64,000 nt of DNA from Ziziphus jujuba (taxonomy: Eukaryota; Streptophyta; Magnoliopsida; Rosales; Rhamnaceae), in assembly GCF_031755915.1 (NCBI RefSeq), contig NC_083382.1, positions 27,070,001 to 27,134,000 of the forward strand, given 5' to 3'. A program made the position numbers and the translations under genes. This document shows positions 10,621-26,299 of this stretch, piece by piece (position 1 is the stretch's first letter; each line of letters starts with the position of its first letter). The notes beneath the pieces were generated by a model, which saw only the letters and a program-made list of their open reading frames with translations, made no database searches and had not been told where the DNA came from.

Positions 10621-13600
10621 TTATTCACTTATGGGTGATTTTAACTCATTACTGCTCTCTTTAAGCTGTTGTTCATCACTCTCCTTTTCAGCCATCGGCT
10701 CCTTTTGTGAATCTTTATCAGCTTCTGTAAGCTGCATTACGTCCTTTGAATCAACTGCTTCTATATCAGTAGTCAAAGGATCCGATGCTGATAGTAGCGG
10801 TTCAATTCTAGTGTCTGAGCTCTCCTTTCTCAATTCATGATCCTTGTCTAAACCCACTTCTGATCCTTCTGCTTCCTCAACTGGGTTAAGGTCAGATGGA
10901 ATTTGTTCGGTTAATTTGCTTGACACATCTCGCTCTTCCCTCTCTTCTCCCGGGACTTCTCTCTCGTAGTTCTGATCATTTGGCTCAATTACATCTCCAT
11001 CGCTTTGGGAACGACATGGTTGTTCCACTTCAATTCCATAATAAGTAATATTTCTCTCTTCCGGCATCGGATCACCTTGGCCAGCAGATACCATCTCCCC
11101 TTCACCAGCCTCTTGGTCTGTAACACTGATCTTGTCTGTAGAGTTAGAAGGTTGGGACATAGAGTTTTCTTGAAAAGAGTCATTCCCTATATCCATTTTT
11201 GTAACAGAAGAATCTTCAACTTGGTCAGGTTCTTTAACAGTGCTTTCTACATTTGAATCAGCCCCGGCTGCATTTGCAGAGGCAGGAAAAGACTGGAATG
11301 CATCCCAGTCATCTTCATCCTCCTCATCTTCTTCCATTTCATCCTTATTAGAATGCATTGTAGCAGCTGATGGCTGGTGACTTTCCTCTCTAATTCCCAC
11401 CGTTGGTAATGGTAATTGTATTCCTAAAGATGGCGTTGCGGGTTTTACTTGTGTTGCATTTTGTTCCTGAGTTACAGATGCACGGATGACCCCCTGAAAG
11501 AAAGAATGGGTATTGAAGGAAAATTCCACCAATAAGCTCTAGAAAAACATAAAGAAAAATCGACAATTTTTGACAATGTCCAAGTGAAAAACCATAAAAC
11601 TTCTTCCAGGAGAACAACTTGGAATGGCCAAATTTTTTCTAGATGAACAGAATGAGGTGCAGTGTCATAAGTTCTTGAGGTGTCATTTTAACGAAAATGA
11701 AAACAGAGAAGCATTTGGAGCAATTTTCTGTCGCAGACATTTTGGATTTCTGAAGATTATGAGGTGTTTACTTCGAAGAACAAATGAAAAAGGGAAAAAA
11801 ACTGGAATATAATGTTACATGTCACTTGATCCAGATATTTTGGTCCACTAAATATAATATGGTTGTGGTATAAAAACAGCAGACTGATACAGTTGACAAA
11901 TGAATAATGGGAGTAAAAAGCAGAAGAAAACAAAAATAGACACGTAGATGAGAGTTCTCTTTTGGCTTCGTAGTTCCTGAAAAACACAAGGCCGGTACCC
12001 ATGTAATACCCAATATTCTGGATCTTTTTCAGAAATTTGCACAAAAGCAAAGAGAAGTTTTGAAGGGGAGCAACTGCAGTAACTTGGGCCGTAAAATACT
12101 GAAAGTTCTTAAAAGGTTCGGTCTTCAAAAAGACAAGGCCATTTTGTCACAACTGCATTAAGACATGTAGGAGGCTGGCTGCAATGATTATGATAATTTG
12201 CTTTAAAGACTAGCTTAAATAGGGCAAACAAATCCCAATGCCAAGATGTGAAGAAACTAATCCCAACCCCTGGCCTCTCCCATCCACACGTAAAATAGAA
12301 AATGAAAATAAGTCAAAAATATGAGTTAGTTAAATGTATGAGTTCCTGGGCCTTCTCAGAACCTGCATAATTGAAAGAGAAATAAAAATGAAAAAGAGAA
12401 CCTGCAGTTGCTGCCGGTGTGTTACAGGCATAGACAACAAGGCATCCTTGAAATATACTGCTGAGGAAGGAATTTGTGCAAGATGAGAAACAAATCTTAT
12501 AGCTGTATTTTTTACATCATTGAGTTCCTGTCAGCAGTATCCATAGAAGAATTTTTACAACGAAAGTAAGAAACGATTAAATGTCACCGCAATTTTCAAT
12601 CACAAGAGCTGATTGATCATATTACCTGAGAATAACTGTCTTCTGAAGCCAAGATAACCATGACAATCGCTTCAAGAAGTAGGTTCATAAACCCTCTCTG
12701 ACAGTCACTATCTTTTGACACTGTTTGCAGAAGCACTAAGAATTTCAAGCACTCACCAGCAACAGTTGTCGATTCTTTAGTAATAGGTTTCTGTCATGAA
12801 GAACATATTACAAATCTAGAATGTGAAGGATAACCGAAATTTTAACAGGTTTATAATTACTAAATGGGAAAGAGAACAACAAAAAATTAAAAACACCTTC
12901 AACGTCTTCTGGATTATCATGAAGATATCTTTAATGCATTCACCAGCAAAGTATATTAGAAAAGTGTTATCTTCTACATTTGTGCTTTTTTGTACCATGC
13001 CTTTTAGCACCTGCAACCCAATTGCTTGAACCTGTGCAGAAAAATTTTGAATTGCTGTTTTATGCTTGGTAGACATTACTGAATATTGCAAGTAAAGAGA
13101 ACTATTACCTGTATATTTGAATCACCGAGTACAGTATGAATGCATCTAGTGCAATTTTTGTACATCATTAAGAATACAGGGTCACTATCTCCATTTTCTT
13201 CAAGAAATTCCATGTCATGAACAAGCTTAGCAAATGATATGATTTGTTCAAGAGAGAAAACAAGCTGCGCCTGCAGTGATATGCGCAAATCAGATTTATT
13301 CTCCACTAGATGAATACTCTCGATGCAATCCTTGGACAAATTAGACATCGCATTGAGACAAGCGCCAAGTATCATTTGCATATAATGAATAAAGTCATCA
13401 CCGATATCAGATTTATCTGCAGCATGAAATTTCATTAGCATATGCAGATATTTATATAAATAAAGAACAATTGCAATCACAAAGCCAATAACATGAGCGA
13501 ATATTTACTCCTATGGATTTTGGATTCCAACCAACGCTTTTGCTTTGCTAATAGACTATATTTTCTCATGATACAAAAAAGGATAGTTCCCCTATCAATT

Positions 13601-16600
13601 CCCCACCATCCACCCCACCCCCCCCACCCCCCCCCCACCCCCCCATGCTGACAGCTTTTGACACATGAACTGCATCAAAAGACACAAGGTGTGAATACAC
13701 TTGCCCAAGATGGTAAACCCTTTAGGTAAGACTCTACAATTGATTGTCAAGTCCCAGAACAGAAATAGATTACATCCTCTAAACATGGTTAAAAGAGCCC
13801 TGGAGACAAAGTTTACACTCTTGGGCAAAGCCTTTGGGTTGCTACAAAGCCTGTATATTGGAACACTAATATCAAAACGAACTTTTTTTCTTATTAAATG
13901 ATATATATTTTATTAAACAATACTATGTAAGACACGAACTCGCCAGATCATGAAATGCTCACCATCAATAAATTTCTTCAATAAAATACCAGTGCTCTTG
14001 GAAAAATCATTAACTTTGGATAAGCACAAGTCAGTTGAGGCTACTCCAATGCACTTGTAACCAATTAAAAGAAATGCCAAAGCCACTGATGTTAATTGCT
14101 TCTGCAGAATTATATGCAAATGATAAAAGAACCGTTAAATAAGCGTGTCTCAAAATACAAAAACATTTATTGAAATTCAAATACATGAACCTATAAAGCA
14201 TAAGAAATATTGCACCTTTGGTTCAAAATACTTCACTAGTGTTTTTGCTATAACAAATAGAGAAGATATAGAATCCTCCCAGTGCAGAGGATCAAGTGAT
14301 ATTGCATTAGTTCTGCACACAACCATGTATGCTATTAGGAAATCACCTAACACGAAAAATTGTTAAACTAGAAGATTCATGGTAAAGTACTGTACCTCTT
14401 AAACAGCTTAAAGAGGTAAGCCATGCAAAGCTCCATTGCTGAATAAGCAAAATTTTCCATTTCAAAAAAGCTCTCGGGGCAGTTCTGCACAATCTATTGA
14501 AAGAATCTGTAATTCAGCATCCTTGATTGACAATTTATATGTACAAAACCAACCGCATAGAATCTAAACCACAAATCAGAATCAGTAATGCAAAAGTCCT
14601 TGAAAATAAACTACTTTATATGCACCACTTCATCATACCATCATTCTTTAATTATAACATAGAAAATCTAAATAACAAGCTAATTTTAGCTAGCTGTATT
14701 GGTTGCCAAACATATAGCAGTAGAAGTGCACGGGATGCATTGATGTTGACCGATATCTAATTGGAGTAGCTAGTGAATAAATTGAATAAATAGGAATATA
14801 TCTCAAAGAACTGGAAAACCAATAAAAATGCCCAGATCATCTGCTTGATCTTTGACATAGGTTAAAAGATAATTGCAAAAACAATACTAGCTGTTATTCA
14901 TCAATACCCAACTGGAAAAATAAAAAGTAAAAAGAAAAAAGAAAAAAGAAAAAAGAAAAGAAAAGAAAAGACTTATCAAATTATTTAAATAAGAGTTGTC
15001 AACGTATACCTGTGAAAAAACAGATATGGAAAGGCTATTCCACGAATTATCCTTGTATATGGAATATGAAAAAACCTGCACTAGTCAAGTGAAAAAATAA
15101 TTAAAAAATGTAATTGCTCGCTACACCAAAACCATCAACATAGAACAGGAAAAAGTGGCCACACTAGGATCACAGTAATATCATCTTAAAGGAGCCAGTT
15201 GAAGAATAATAACAGAACAGGAATACACTTCGTGATTTCAGGAAACACAGCAATTTATCTATTCCAGAATGTGCCAAACAACATCCAATTTAAAAGCGAA
15301 GCCCCTCAAAATGAGCATTTCTGCTACAAGGAAAATTTTGGGACTATTTTCATGGAATGCCAACCCTTAAATCTTTTGAGAGCTAAGAGTAAGAAAAGAA
15401 AGAGACGGACTCCCACCTGTAACAATTCTCTACATATATCCAGAGTAAGAAAACCCGCACTCGCAAATCTTTTGGTTGAGAGAAACTGGAATACTGGTAA
15501 CACAATCTCGTACAAATTCACCGCTGGAGAATCTAAATCTTCATTAGGTGGCTCTCCCTCATGGTTAGATTTAGCACAATTCAATGGAATTTTCAGTTTA
15601 CATCGGATTGGATGTTGTCCTCGAAATAAAACAAGCAAAGAACATCCCCAAAGAAATTGATACTCTTCAGATCCCAGTTCAACCATACTATATCCAGACA
15701 ATAAGCTATTTCCTGAGTTTTTGTCAACAGTGATTTCAGCATGTCTATTCTCCTCAAGATTCTTAGGAACTGCATCCAGTGCAAGTGCTTGCAAAATTAC
15801 GGGCCAGGATTCCTCTAAACAAGACTGCAACTTTGATGAGACCAAAGGCGATTGGATTCCATCAAGAAGTGGATTCCACTGTAAGAAACAAGACATAGGA
15901 ATGAGTACAATGAAAAGGATTGAATAAAGTTAAGCTCACAGCTTCCTCAGATAACAGAAAGAGGTGGGAGAGGAAAACTAACAGATTTTGAAACTATTTA
16001 GCTTACCTTCTTCTTAATTTGCAAGCTCATGCAGGTGTAACAGTAGTCCTTCAGAATCCTAATCCAGTAATTGCCAAGTATACTTGAACTCGTTGAGAAC
16101 AATGGCAACAGTGCTAGATATTCATTCGGAACCTCGCTCTCATTTCTCCTCAAGAATGCATATGTATAACATTTGAGGGATGCATGAGCAGCCAATAGTC
16201 TTATCTTAATCTATTTTATCATTCAAAAGGAAAAAAATAAATAAATAAAAGGAAAAGTTTAAGTTTTATTCTTATACAACCAATGTATGCAGAGATCATA
16301 TAAATAATAAAAAGAAAATATAGATTCTTTCTTCAAGTAAAAAACTAATTTAAACAGACCTTGCATGAGACCCATTCAGCAAATGATGGATAATAAAGGT
16401 CCTTGAATTCATTCAGTGGGCGTGAAATCAAAGAAAAGATCCGTTTAACTGCAACTTGGTCTCCCTTAATTATTCCGTTTGTCAGTATCTGAAAATTTCA
16501 GCCATTTAACATCTCGTTATGTGTATCATTGATAAGGAACTCATTCAATGAAGAAAGTTTCCATTATCCAGAACCTTAGTAGCCAGCTGCAATCCTGCCT

Positions 16601-19331
16601 CCAACAAAATAGGGCCAGCAGACGAGTCTAAGGCAGTGCGAATTGCAGATACTAGTTGAGCCTAAATTTCAAAGAGTCTCAATCAATAAGAAACAAGTGA
16701 TATTTAAAAGATATAAAACCATAGGAAGTGCAAAATCCTTTCAAGCAGCTTTAAGGTAGTTAATTTATGCTCCACTAATAAATAATTTTGGTCCTAGGAA
16801 ATTAATTAAAATAAGTCAATATCATAAAAAACCTCTGTCTGACATACCTGATACTGTTCCAGTAGAAGGTGCCCTGGAAGCTCAGGATCAGATGTTCTTT
16901 CGAACTGTCCAAAATTATAAGATAAAAACAAAGTATATATTAAAATCACAAAATTCTAACAGATAATTATTTCAAAACGGAGTACATGAAATAAAAGATT
17001 GAAATGTGAGCATATTATATATATATATATATATATTTTTTTTTTTTTCCTCATAACAAAATTCCACCAGTGTTAGTCTACATGTTAAAATTAGAAAAGT
17101 GTTCAATTACTATTTTTCTTGCAATTAGAATAGCCTTAGGGAAAGTGTCCCATTGCTAACTTTTATTTTCTATCAACATAAATAGGTTGTTCCTCTAACG
17201 CTTAAAAGACATTATTCTTTCATCTCAATACTCTAGGTCAAGAAAACACGATAAAAGAATTAAATCTGAAATCAATGGTCCAGTTAGAAAGTTGCATATA
17301 TGTTATGGAAAGTTATTTCATGTTTCTCTCAATTCACAGAGTTTTTTAAATTAACAAAGACACAAACAAAGGAACAAATACGAACCTGCACAGCATAGAA
17401 GGAAAATGGAAGAGTAGTAGGAGGAACATAGGGAGGGGAGAAGGAAGAGAACAAAAAAAGAAAAAAAAGAACGAATTCAAGTATGCAACCATATAAATTA
17501 AGTTAAATATCAAGCACAACATGAAAACCCTTGGTTTGGCAAAATAGCTAGACTACTACAAACTATGTTATAAGAATTTAATTGCAAGCCAACAAACTTC
17601 ACAAATAATCAAATCAAGCATGATAAAAAGCTATATGTTAGGACCTTCGTCTGCATCTTATTTCACAAGGAATTTACTTCCATATATTTGATGTTCAGAA
17701 AACTAATGATGGTATTTGAAGACACTTATTGAAGAAAAGTTTTAAGTTTTAAGTTTCAAGTTCATTTGGAATTCTTGCCGCATATCATAACACAGCATTA
17801 TATAAAAGGTCTATTCTTTTATTTTGCTTTTAATTTTTTTTTAAGAAGTTACCAGTTTGAAGAGTATTTTAAATGCCACGCTTCTAAATTCCAATCCATA
17901 AAAGGCTGAAGGACCTACATAATTGCTATATATTATGCTAAAAAGGAAACAAACAAATCCAGCCAAAGAGATTAAGAACGAGAAGGAAACAAAAAAACAG
18001 AGATTATAAATAAAAGTTAGCCCCAAAAAAATCCAATTATCTTTTGGTCAAGGTGAGATTTAGTTGAGTTGAGTTGAGTATAAAATCAGCTCAATGGAAA
18101 TTGGCAGAATGGAAATTGGCAGAATTAATATGTATCGCACAGATTACCTTATCAATAATGCTGCCAAGAAGACCCACACCAATTGGCCGCATGTTCTCAA
18201 AGTGGATTGTACTTATCTATGAAAAATAATAGGAGAGGGAAAAAAAGTCAAATTTACATAAGTTTTGGGCCTTAGATGTATTGATGTAATATGGACAACA
18301 TGCAACAACTTTATATTAAGCACCTGATAAGCAAGTGATATTAGTTCTTGTATATGGAGGACAAGCCAATCACCAGATGCCCGTCCATCAAATGGTTCTT
18401 TCCTTGCCAAAGAAAGATCAAAATGAGCTGGATTCTTTCCAACAGCTCTTGGTAGACAACTCAAACACCTATATAAGCACATATTACTTAAAATAATTAG
18501 GTACTGAATATATGCGTGCATATAAAACAATCAACGCAGGTATGCATGTAAAGGAATCAGATGTACGTATAGAAAAAAAGTATCACATACTCTGCAGCAA
18601 ATACTCTGGTTCGATATCTGAGGTGTCTATCTCGATTTAAAAGAATGTTGGAAGCTTCATATGCATTCCCATGCGCTGGTAAACCTCTAGAACTAGAAAC
18701 CATGTTTTCATCATCATGCCCAAAATTCAAACTTGTGTCACCATCATTTTGAGGATCATTTTCTACGTTGTTACTTCTTTCATTGTCTCTCCTTTTAGAT
18801 GTGGCAAGAATCTGGACAAATGTTTCAACAATATGCTCAATTAGAAAGTACATTGTGATGGTAAAAACAGTATTTTCTTATTTCAGAAAGCATCTCTAAG
18901 TATTCTATTGATCTAAGTAAATTTTTCAAAAATAAGATTTAAAATATAATTGACTCAAAAGCTTTCTAAGAATCAATGGGTATGATGTCAGTTACAAGAA
19001 AACATTGTGAGGAAACACTTTGCCGGAGGACATGCACTCAAGGACCTAAGCCATCAGTCAAAATAATAATATGTGAAAGCTTCAGGATGCATGGTTAAGA
19101 ATTATTATGTAAGTATTTGTAAAAAATAATGTTTTGAAATATAACATCGTCCATTGTGATGCAATTCATAAACATACAAGTTTTGCAATATTGATTGTGC
19201 CACTTCCTAAAAGCTTAAGCTTTTCAAATTGATGATGGTAACTTAATAGTTCTTATAGAAAAATAAGCCTCGGTAAATTTAGAAAGGTTGCATGCATGAC
19301 AGACACAAGGAGGAAAAAAAAAGACAAATAA

Positions 19332-19364
<33 letters not shown>

Positions 19365-22300
19365 GACACTTACCACATTACGACATACTGTTATCCAATG
19401 AGATGAACAAGAAGGGCATGACGCATACAGCAATCGCATAATTGTGGTACGCACAAGATCCCCAATCCTACAGAATGAAATATAAGTAACAAATCCTAAG
19501 TATTGTTCTTTTCAGCCACTCTCTTTCTCACACACAGATACACATACTTGTAACCACAGAAAATAAGGATATCCAATGTTTCTCAGACACAGGTCTGACT
19601 GTCTATTGTGGGCACATGTGCAAGTGTCATTCTCTCTCCATGTTTCTCTCTTTCTTTTCCCCCAAAGTTTCTCCACATATTTAGACTGTCCACTAGACAT
19701 ATCCACATCACCATCCAAGTGTTGAATGTGGGCATTAAATTGTATTATTAACAGCACAGGAAAAGCAAGAGATAATGTGAATCTAGAGAATCACATAATG
19801 ATTAATGATTATGTAATGCAACCAATTAACACTCTAAGAAACAAAACCAGCAACATAAATTTTTTCTTTGACGTACTCTTTATCAGTTTCTTCATCCAGC
19901 ATACAAAATAAAAGATCTTCTATTTGCTCATCAACAATGGACGCCTGTAAAACAGGATAAGACTTTAAAAATATGACACACTGAGATGAGGCTGTGTGAC
20001 AACTAGGAAAAAGAAGAAGGGAATACCGGATCCTTTTCAACAAGATGCCGTAAAGTGGAAACAGCAAGATGCCTTAAAGTTGGCTGCATATATAAATAAA
20101 TAAATAAAAGGTGATAGTAGAAAAAAGCGAAAAATATACAGTTTTAAGATAATGATTCCAAGAAGGATCCAAACCTGTCTCGAGGACAAAGTAGCAAGCA
20201 AAGTCTGCACATGGGAGTGCACAGACACAGCTTGTGGTGCAAAAAGAACAAGTTGTTGAGTAAAGCGGACATTCCTGCCAAAAATTGAGGCTCGAGTATA
20301 AGTACTTTGTATTCTCACATAATCATTATAAAAATAATTATAAAAGAGAATACATATACATCCATTTAGTATATTTAATAAAACTAAAAGAAATAAATAA
20401 TAAATCAATAATACGAGAAAACCATTGGTCCACATACTCTAGCATTGTTGCTGTTTCCTGCCCAGCGCTTATCTCTGCAATAACAGACTGGAAACAAAAT
20501 TTATCATAGGCATGCATCTACCAAATTACAAACTACTATTGAAAAGAAAAAACTTCCAAGATTTTAAGTTTTTGATCAGTGTGTCTGAATGGAACATTTC
20601 AAACACAAATGAACAGGAACATTAATACTCGAACAAAAATAGTCCATAGGTACATAAAAACTGTAACCAACAAGTACCTTACAACGAGAAAAGAAAATGC
20701 TGCCTGGGGCTAGTTCAGGACCAAGCACAGCAACAATGGCATTTATAAGACGGCCAACTCCTTGCTGAAGAACAACCCATCCATTGTCTTCAGACAAAAG
20801 AATGTCCAGAGCAAGCCCAAGTGTTGCCTTCCAATAAAGAGAAAAATACCAAGACGACATTATTGATAAGTCAAATAAAAGGCCCAATCATTAGAACCAC
20901 AACTGATGCAGAATAAAAGTAATAATATTATTATTATTTTAGAATTATTAGAACCATTATTTAGTTTGATTTGGTTTGATTTATTTAGTTTCCCTTCTAC
21001 TTTAGTTTTCCATTTAAAATTTGGTTAGTTTATTACAAATGGGGCTTGCTAGAACCCTATTAGACACCATTGAGATATTGATTGTTTGAGTGAAGGTTAT
21101 AATCCCTCTACAATTTCCACCTAACTCTTTGCCTATTCATCTAATTCTACCCACTTCGTCAATTTTCTCCCTCAAGAGCTTCTAATTGTCACCCTCTTTT
21201 ATCAAATTCTATCTCCCTCTTATCTTTCTCTATCCTAGTATCACCTCAATGGCAGAAAATCTTTCTTGAAGAATCACATCTCGTGTGTGTATATATTAGA
21301 ACAAAAAATGTACAAATACATGCATGCAGATGAACACTAACTCTTCGAGTAAATAATCAAATACCATTCCCAGCTAAGCACATTCCTTAGTATTTATAAT
21401 ATTCTTAATTTTAGCAACTTTTTTTTTCTTCTCTTTTTTTTTTTTTGGGCTTTATTTCTGTTTCTTGAGGATTCCTTATTCTCTCCTTTACCCTATGTAT
21501 TGATTCCTATCGATAAAAGGTCATTTCTTATTAAAAAATAAAACAAAATACTAAGGTGTTCAATTTTGCAAGGAGCTTAATTTATTGCAATTCCAACAGT
21601 GTAGCATTTCATATGAAAGATGTTGAATGATGACTAAACCAGGTGCTCGGTGAAACCATACGAGAACAAATATAACTTAGGATCTTTCAAATATAAAATA
21701 AAATATGATCTAAATGGTAAATAAAGTAAAATAAATATTCCCAGTAAAAAGAAAGCTTCATAATCAGCTTGTTGGTAACCAAAGATATTAAAAGCCTTAA
21801 ATTTTCTCAAATTAGGGTGGAGATCCAAACTTTATCAAGATTTAAAGTCCTTTAGAAACATAAAAATACAGTAGAAAAGGTGAAGGCTTCAATTGCTAAC
21901 TTTATTTTGGAATAGAATGAGAAAGCAAGAAAGCCCAGATGATGCTAACAATATCATGAGGAAAGAAAAAAGAAAGAAAGAAGAAAAAGAAGAAAATAAT
22001 AGGAGAAAGGTTACCTGAACATGAGATACATAGGACAAGCCAGCAGCTTCAATGGTTAAAAGGAGTCCATGCAGTGACCAAATCTGTAAACCAGCTATTG
22101 AACTCTTAGCCAGCAAAGAGATTGAGCTCACAGTTGCAGGCACTAGAGTTGATAATGCCATGCCCCCTGCACTGCAGGAAAAATATATAACAATGGAAAC
22201 GGTAAAAAATAAAAACTAAATCATTTTTGCTCAAAATTACAGCCAAGCAACAAACACCACCAGTCGTTAAAATTCTTTTAACAAATATAATAATAATACC

Positions 22301-25300
22301 TTATAAATAAAGTTGGCCTAACACAAGAGTGGTCAAGCCAGGAGTCAGGACCACTACGACAGATTAGCTGCAATCCTGATTTACAATAAAAATACCATAC
22401 AAACTAGCTGTTCCACTAGGAATTCAGTTACTATGCAAGCCACGTGTGATATTAAACTGGTTGCTCAAAGGTAATCAAGACCATCCCCATCCTTCAATTA
22501 ATAGAAAAGATATCTACTAGCAACCAAATAAATTTTTATTTTCTGCTAACCCAAAAGAAAAATAAACTCAAGTAAGAACAATACAGGACAAACATCTTGA
22601 TAGTGAATATAAATAGAAAAAGCAGCAAATAATAGTTAAAATTATTATGGTCAAGAGATTGAATGCCGATTAAAATGTACAAATAGTTTTTTTTTTTTTT
22701 TTTTCTGTTTTCACAGCTGTAAACCAAATGTTCTCCTAAAACGCCCTCACATTATGTTCCATCCAGATACACCTTATCAAGCAAGATCAAGTTGTCGGCA
22801 TGCAATTCAATTCCTCTCCAGAAGCACCCTCAACTACCCATCAGACATATCCCACTCAACTAATAAAAGAGCAAATATGCTACAGTAGTTGCAAAACAGC
22901 AATTTTGCAACTTAAAGTGGACCTACATTCCCACTTTCTATAACTCTATTGACTGTCTACGGATGGTAAGGAATTCTAGACGAAAGCTCTCAGGTGGTTA
23001 ATTTCCATAATATAGAGTTGAATTATCCATTATTGTACCTACTAATAGTCAGTTAAAAAATTTTCCAAGTCTTTTTTTTTTTTTTCATTCCTGCCACAAG
23101 GTATTATGGTTTCAGAAACATCGTCCTTAAAGTTTCATAATCTATTTACATGATCAGTTCTAACGACAGATGTAATGGCAAAAACAAGGCTGCATGGGCA
23201 TAAAAAGGAACACCAATGAACAGATAAATATTTCACCTGCGATGAATGCAGCCAAGAGCAAGGGCTATTGATCCAGCAGAGTTTGAATCCATTGCTCCAG
23301 TTAGGTCAGCAAGCAGCAATCTTGTCTGTTATCACCAAAGAAAAAACGTATTTAAGGAGACAAAAAATGAAAAACCTCTCTCATCTTCATATTAACTAAA
23401 TATCATAAAAATGGGCAAATAAAATTACTGTAAGCCTGGTAACTAAAACATAAAACTGACCATTCTTGCTGTAAAGATGTCATTTCCAAGCCGTGCTAAA
23501 AGACCAAGACCTTCTGAAGAAGCTCTACGTTGAGAAGCACAAATATCTCCTTCTGCCAGAATACTCTGTCATAATTACAAATATGTTAACAAAAATGCAA
23601 GTAGTAAAGCAGTAATACAAGGAATCCTACAAAAAATTTGTCACCTGAAAAATAGCCTGTGCAGAATTTAAAATATCCAGTCCTAATGGCTGTGGACGAA
23701 GATTAAGCAAAGCCTGATAAGCATAAACAATGAATTAATATCAGAATGCATGAAATCGATGATTCAGCTTAGATGCTACAACATAAATCCTAAGTTGATG
23801 GAACAACCTTGAACCCTGCAAGTAACCCCACACATATATTGGTGACACTAGCTGCATGCCATGGTTGCTTTTTTCCAGCTTTCAGACACTGCTCAATCAT
23901 TCCAAGAAGTGACAGCATCCCACCGTTATCCTGGGATAAAAAATTTGAGTTTGTGTTAACAAAGAGAAGCTCATATGCCAATGTACAAATGATTTTCCAC
24001 ATCCCCTACCTGACAAGCAAACATGACTCCAAAGCAGAGGAGCATCTGGTTCACCAGGGTCTTGTTTATTGGTTCCGGCTTCATGGTCAAATTCAATCCT
24101 CAGTATACAAAGTTATATAAGGCAATTTACAGTAAGAAACACATTAAAGAAACTTCAGAAGATAATATCAATATTGCCAGATATGCATCTCTATTTTGCA
24201 AGTATTGAAGACTTCAGCATGGGAGCAAATTCGTGAATCCTCAGAAGAGAATAAAAATACAGTCATGCAGGCATTACTAATGGCCAATCCAATTTCCAAA
24301 TCTTTGGATTGCATTCAATTTCACATGTGAATAAGTAGAGGACAGCAAAAGAGAGAGAAAGGAAATTGTTTCAATTCAAAGAAAGTACTAGCCCTATGCT
24401 ACAAGAATTCACCACTTCTCAAGACCATAATTCTGCAAAGTGAGACAGAGAGAAAAATCAAAGAAGGATGGCCTCTTGCTCATTACATTTGCTTCTCTGA
24501 AGTTGTCTTCCTCAGCCATAAGCAAAGCATCAGTCACACACATGGGTATGTACACAGATGACCCACAACGTAAAATTTCTAATAGAAATTGCTAAATCAT
24601 AACCAGAGGTTATAACAAATTAACTACTGTCTTTACAGTACCCTGTTTCTGACCTATTAGCTCTTGTATTTCATCAAGCTTAACATTTTAGCTTATTAAT
24701 ACAGCTGTATACAAATAACAGTAACCTAATGAACCTATGTTACTAGAAGGTAGAGCATTTTCTACCCAAAAATCACTTCTAGTTTATGACTAGACAGAAA
24801 ATAATTACAAACCAAGTTGTAACAGCAATGAATTATCAACAAAAGAGTTACTAGTACCTGCGGAAAGCTAGAAACTTCACTCTCCCACAAGCTAGGCACA
24901 AGGCCATCTTTCCCACCTTGAAAAGCACGCAGTTCATCTTCAAACCAATCCCTGATTAAATACAATTGCCAAGAACCAAATATCTCTTAACATTGAAACG
25001 AGATTACTCCAATTTTTCTTACAAGGATTAACAATGATTTACTGTACAATGTTGTCAAAGATGCAAAAAAATCAACAGAAAAATTCTAACCGAAAAAATT
25101 TGATAAATAAAATTTCCAAGAAACAAATTCCACTTAAAAGTTGAGATTGTTTAAAAATGATTAAGTTTTTTCTATAATAACCAAAAGTGATGCAACTACG
25201 AAAGGCTGTCAAAGTTGTAAAGACAAGAAAATTGAAAATAAAACAAAAGAAAAAGAGAATAATAGGCTATTTAAAGAGGAGACACCTTCCAGGAATCCAA

Positions 25301-26230
25301 GGACCCAACCATGCATCTCTTTTGTCCAACAGAGACCTCAAGCATGAACTTTCTTCACATCCAGCAGCATCCCTTTAACATTAAATAGCCAATTAAAAAG
25401 GAAAAAAAAAAAAAAAAAATCAGACAAACAAGAGGGATTCCAAATTTGAAATTTAAAAGAATGTGAAATTTCATAAACATTATTCCTCAAAATAAAATGA
25501 GATCACTTTAGATCTTCATACAAAGTTATGAAACAATAACATGTGCAGAAAATCATCACCTAAATGGCCTGGTACATAATTGAATAATCTGGCGGTGGTC
25601 GTTCTTATATGCCATGGGATCAGGAAGAGACTGATATGCTATTAATGTTCTGATGATAAATACATCAATTTCAGGCTTCACATTTGGCAGTTCCTTGGCT
25701 GCCACTATATAGGATAAAGCCCTGCTTTGCATAACATAAAAACTTTATAAAATAAGTGTATGTAAAAGTAAAACAAATTATTCACTAATGTAAAACTGGA
25801 AGCAATGCATGTGCCTGACAGCAACACTCAAACAAAATTTAAACAAATAACAAAAAAATGTGACAATAGACATACCTACTCAAATACACAAGCACTGGTT
25901 GAAGAAAAATCCCATTATTAACAGAATTTGGAGTAATAAAGCATCTTATAAAGGCTGTAAGAGCATCAACTGCAGCAGACCACATGCTACAAAAGAAAAA
26001 CCAAGAGTAAATAACCGAACACAGAAGAATGCTGCCATAAAATGCATTAAACAAGAAGTAGATATGATGGAAAGAACTGTATCATTCAAAGCCAAATTGA
26101 AGAAACAACTGAAATTCTAAGTCTTTTACAGCCAGAAAATTTTGCATTACCAAGCCCAAGCAAAACTTTTTCATTCACCAAAATGGTGCGAGCCATGAAC
26201 TAAATGACAAAATAAATTCCTGACACATTC

Positions 26231-26299
<69 letters not shown>

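Noticed and set aside
10631..11256. Plus-strand frames over the SWEETIE last exon
   Set aside because: Antisense shadows of the acidic, low-complexity SWEETIE tail.
15199..15660. 153-codon open frame on the plus strand
   Set aside because: It is antisense to SWEETIE exon 39, which is strongly conserved.
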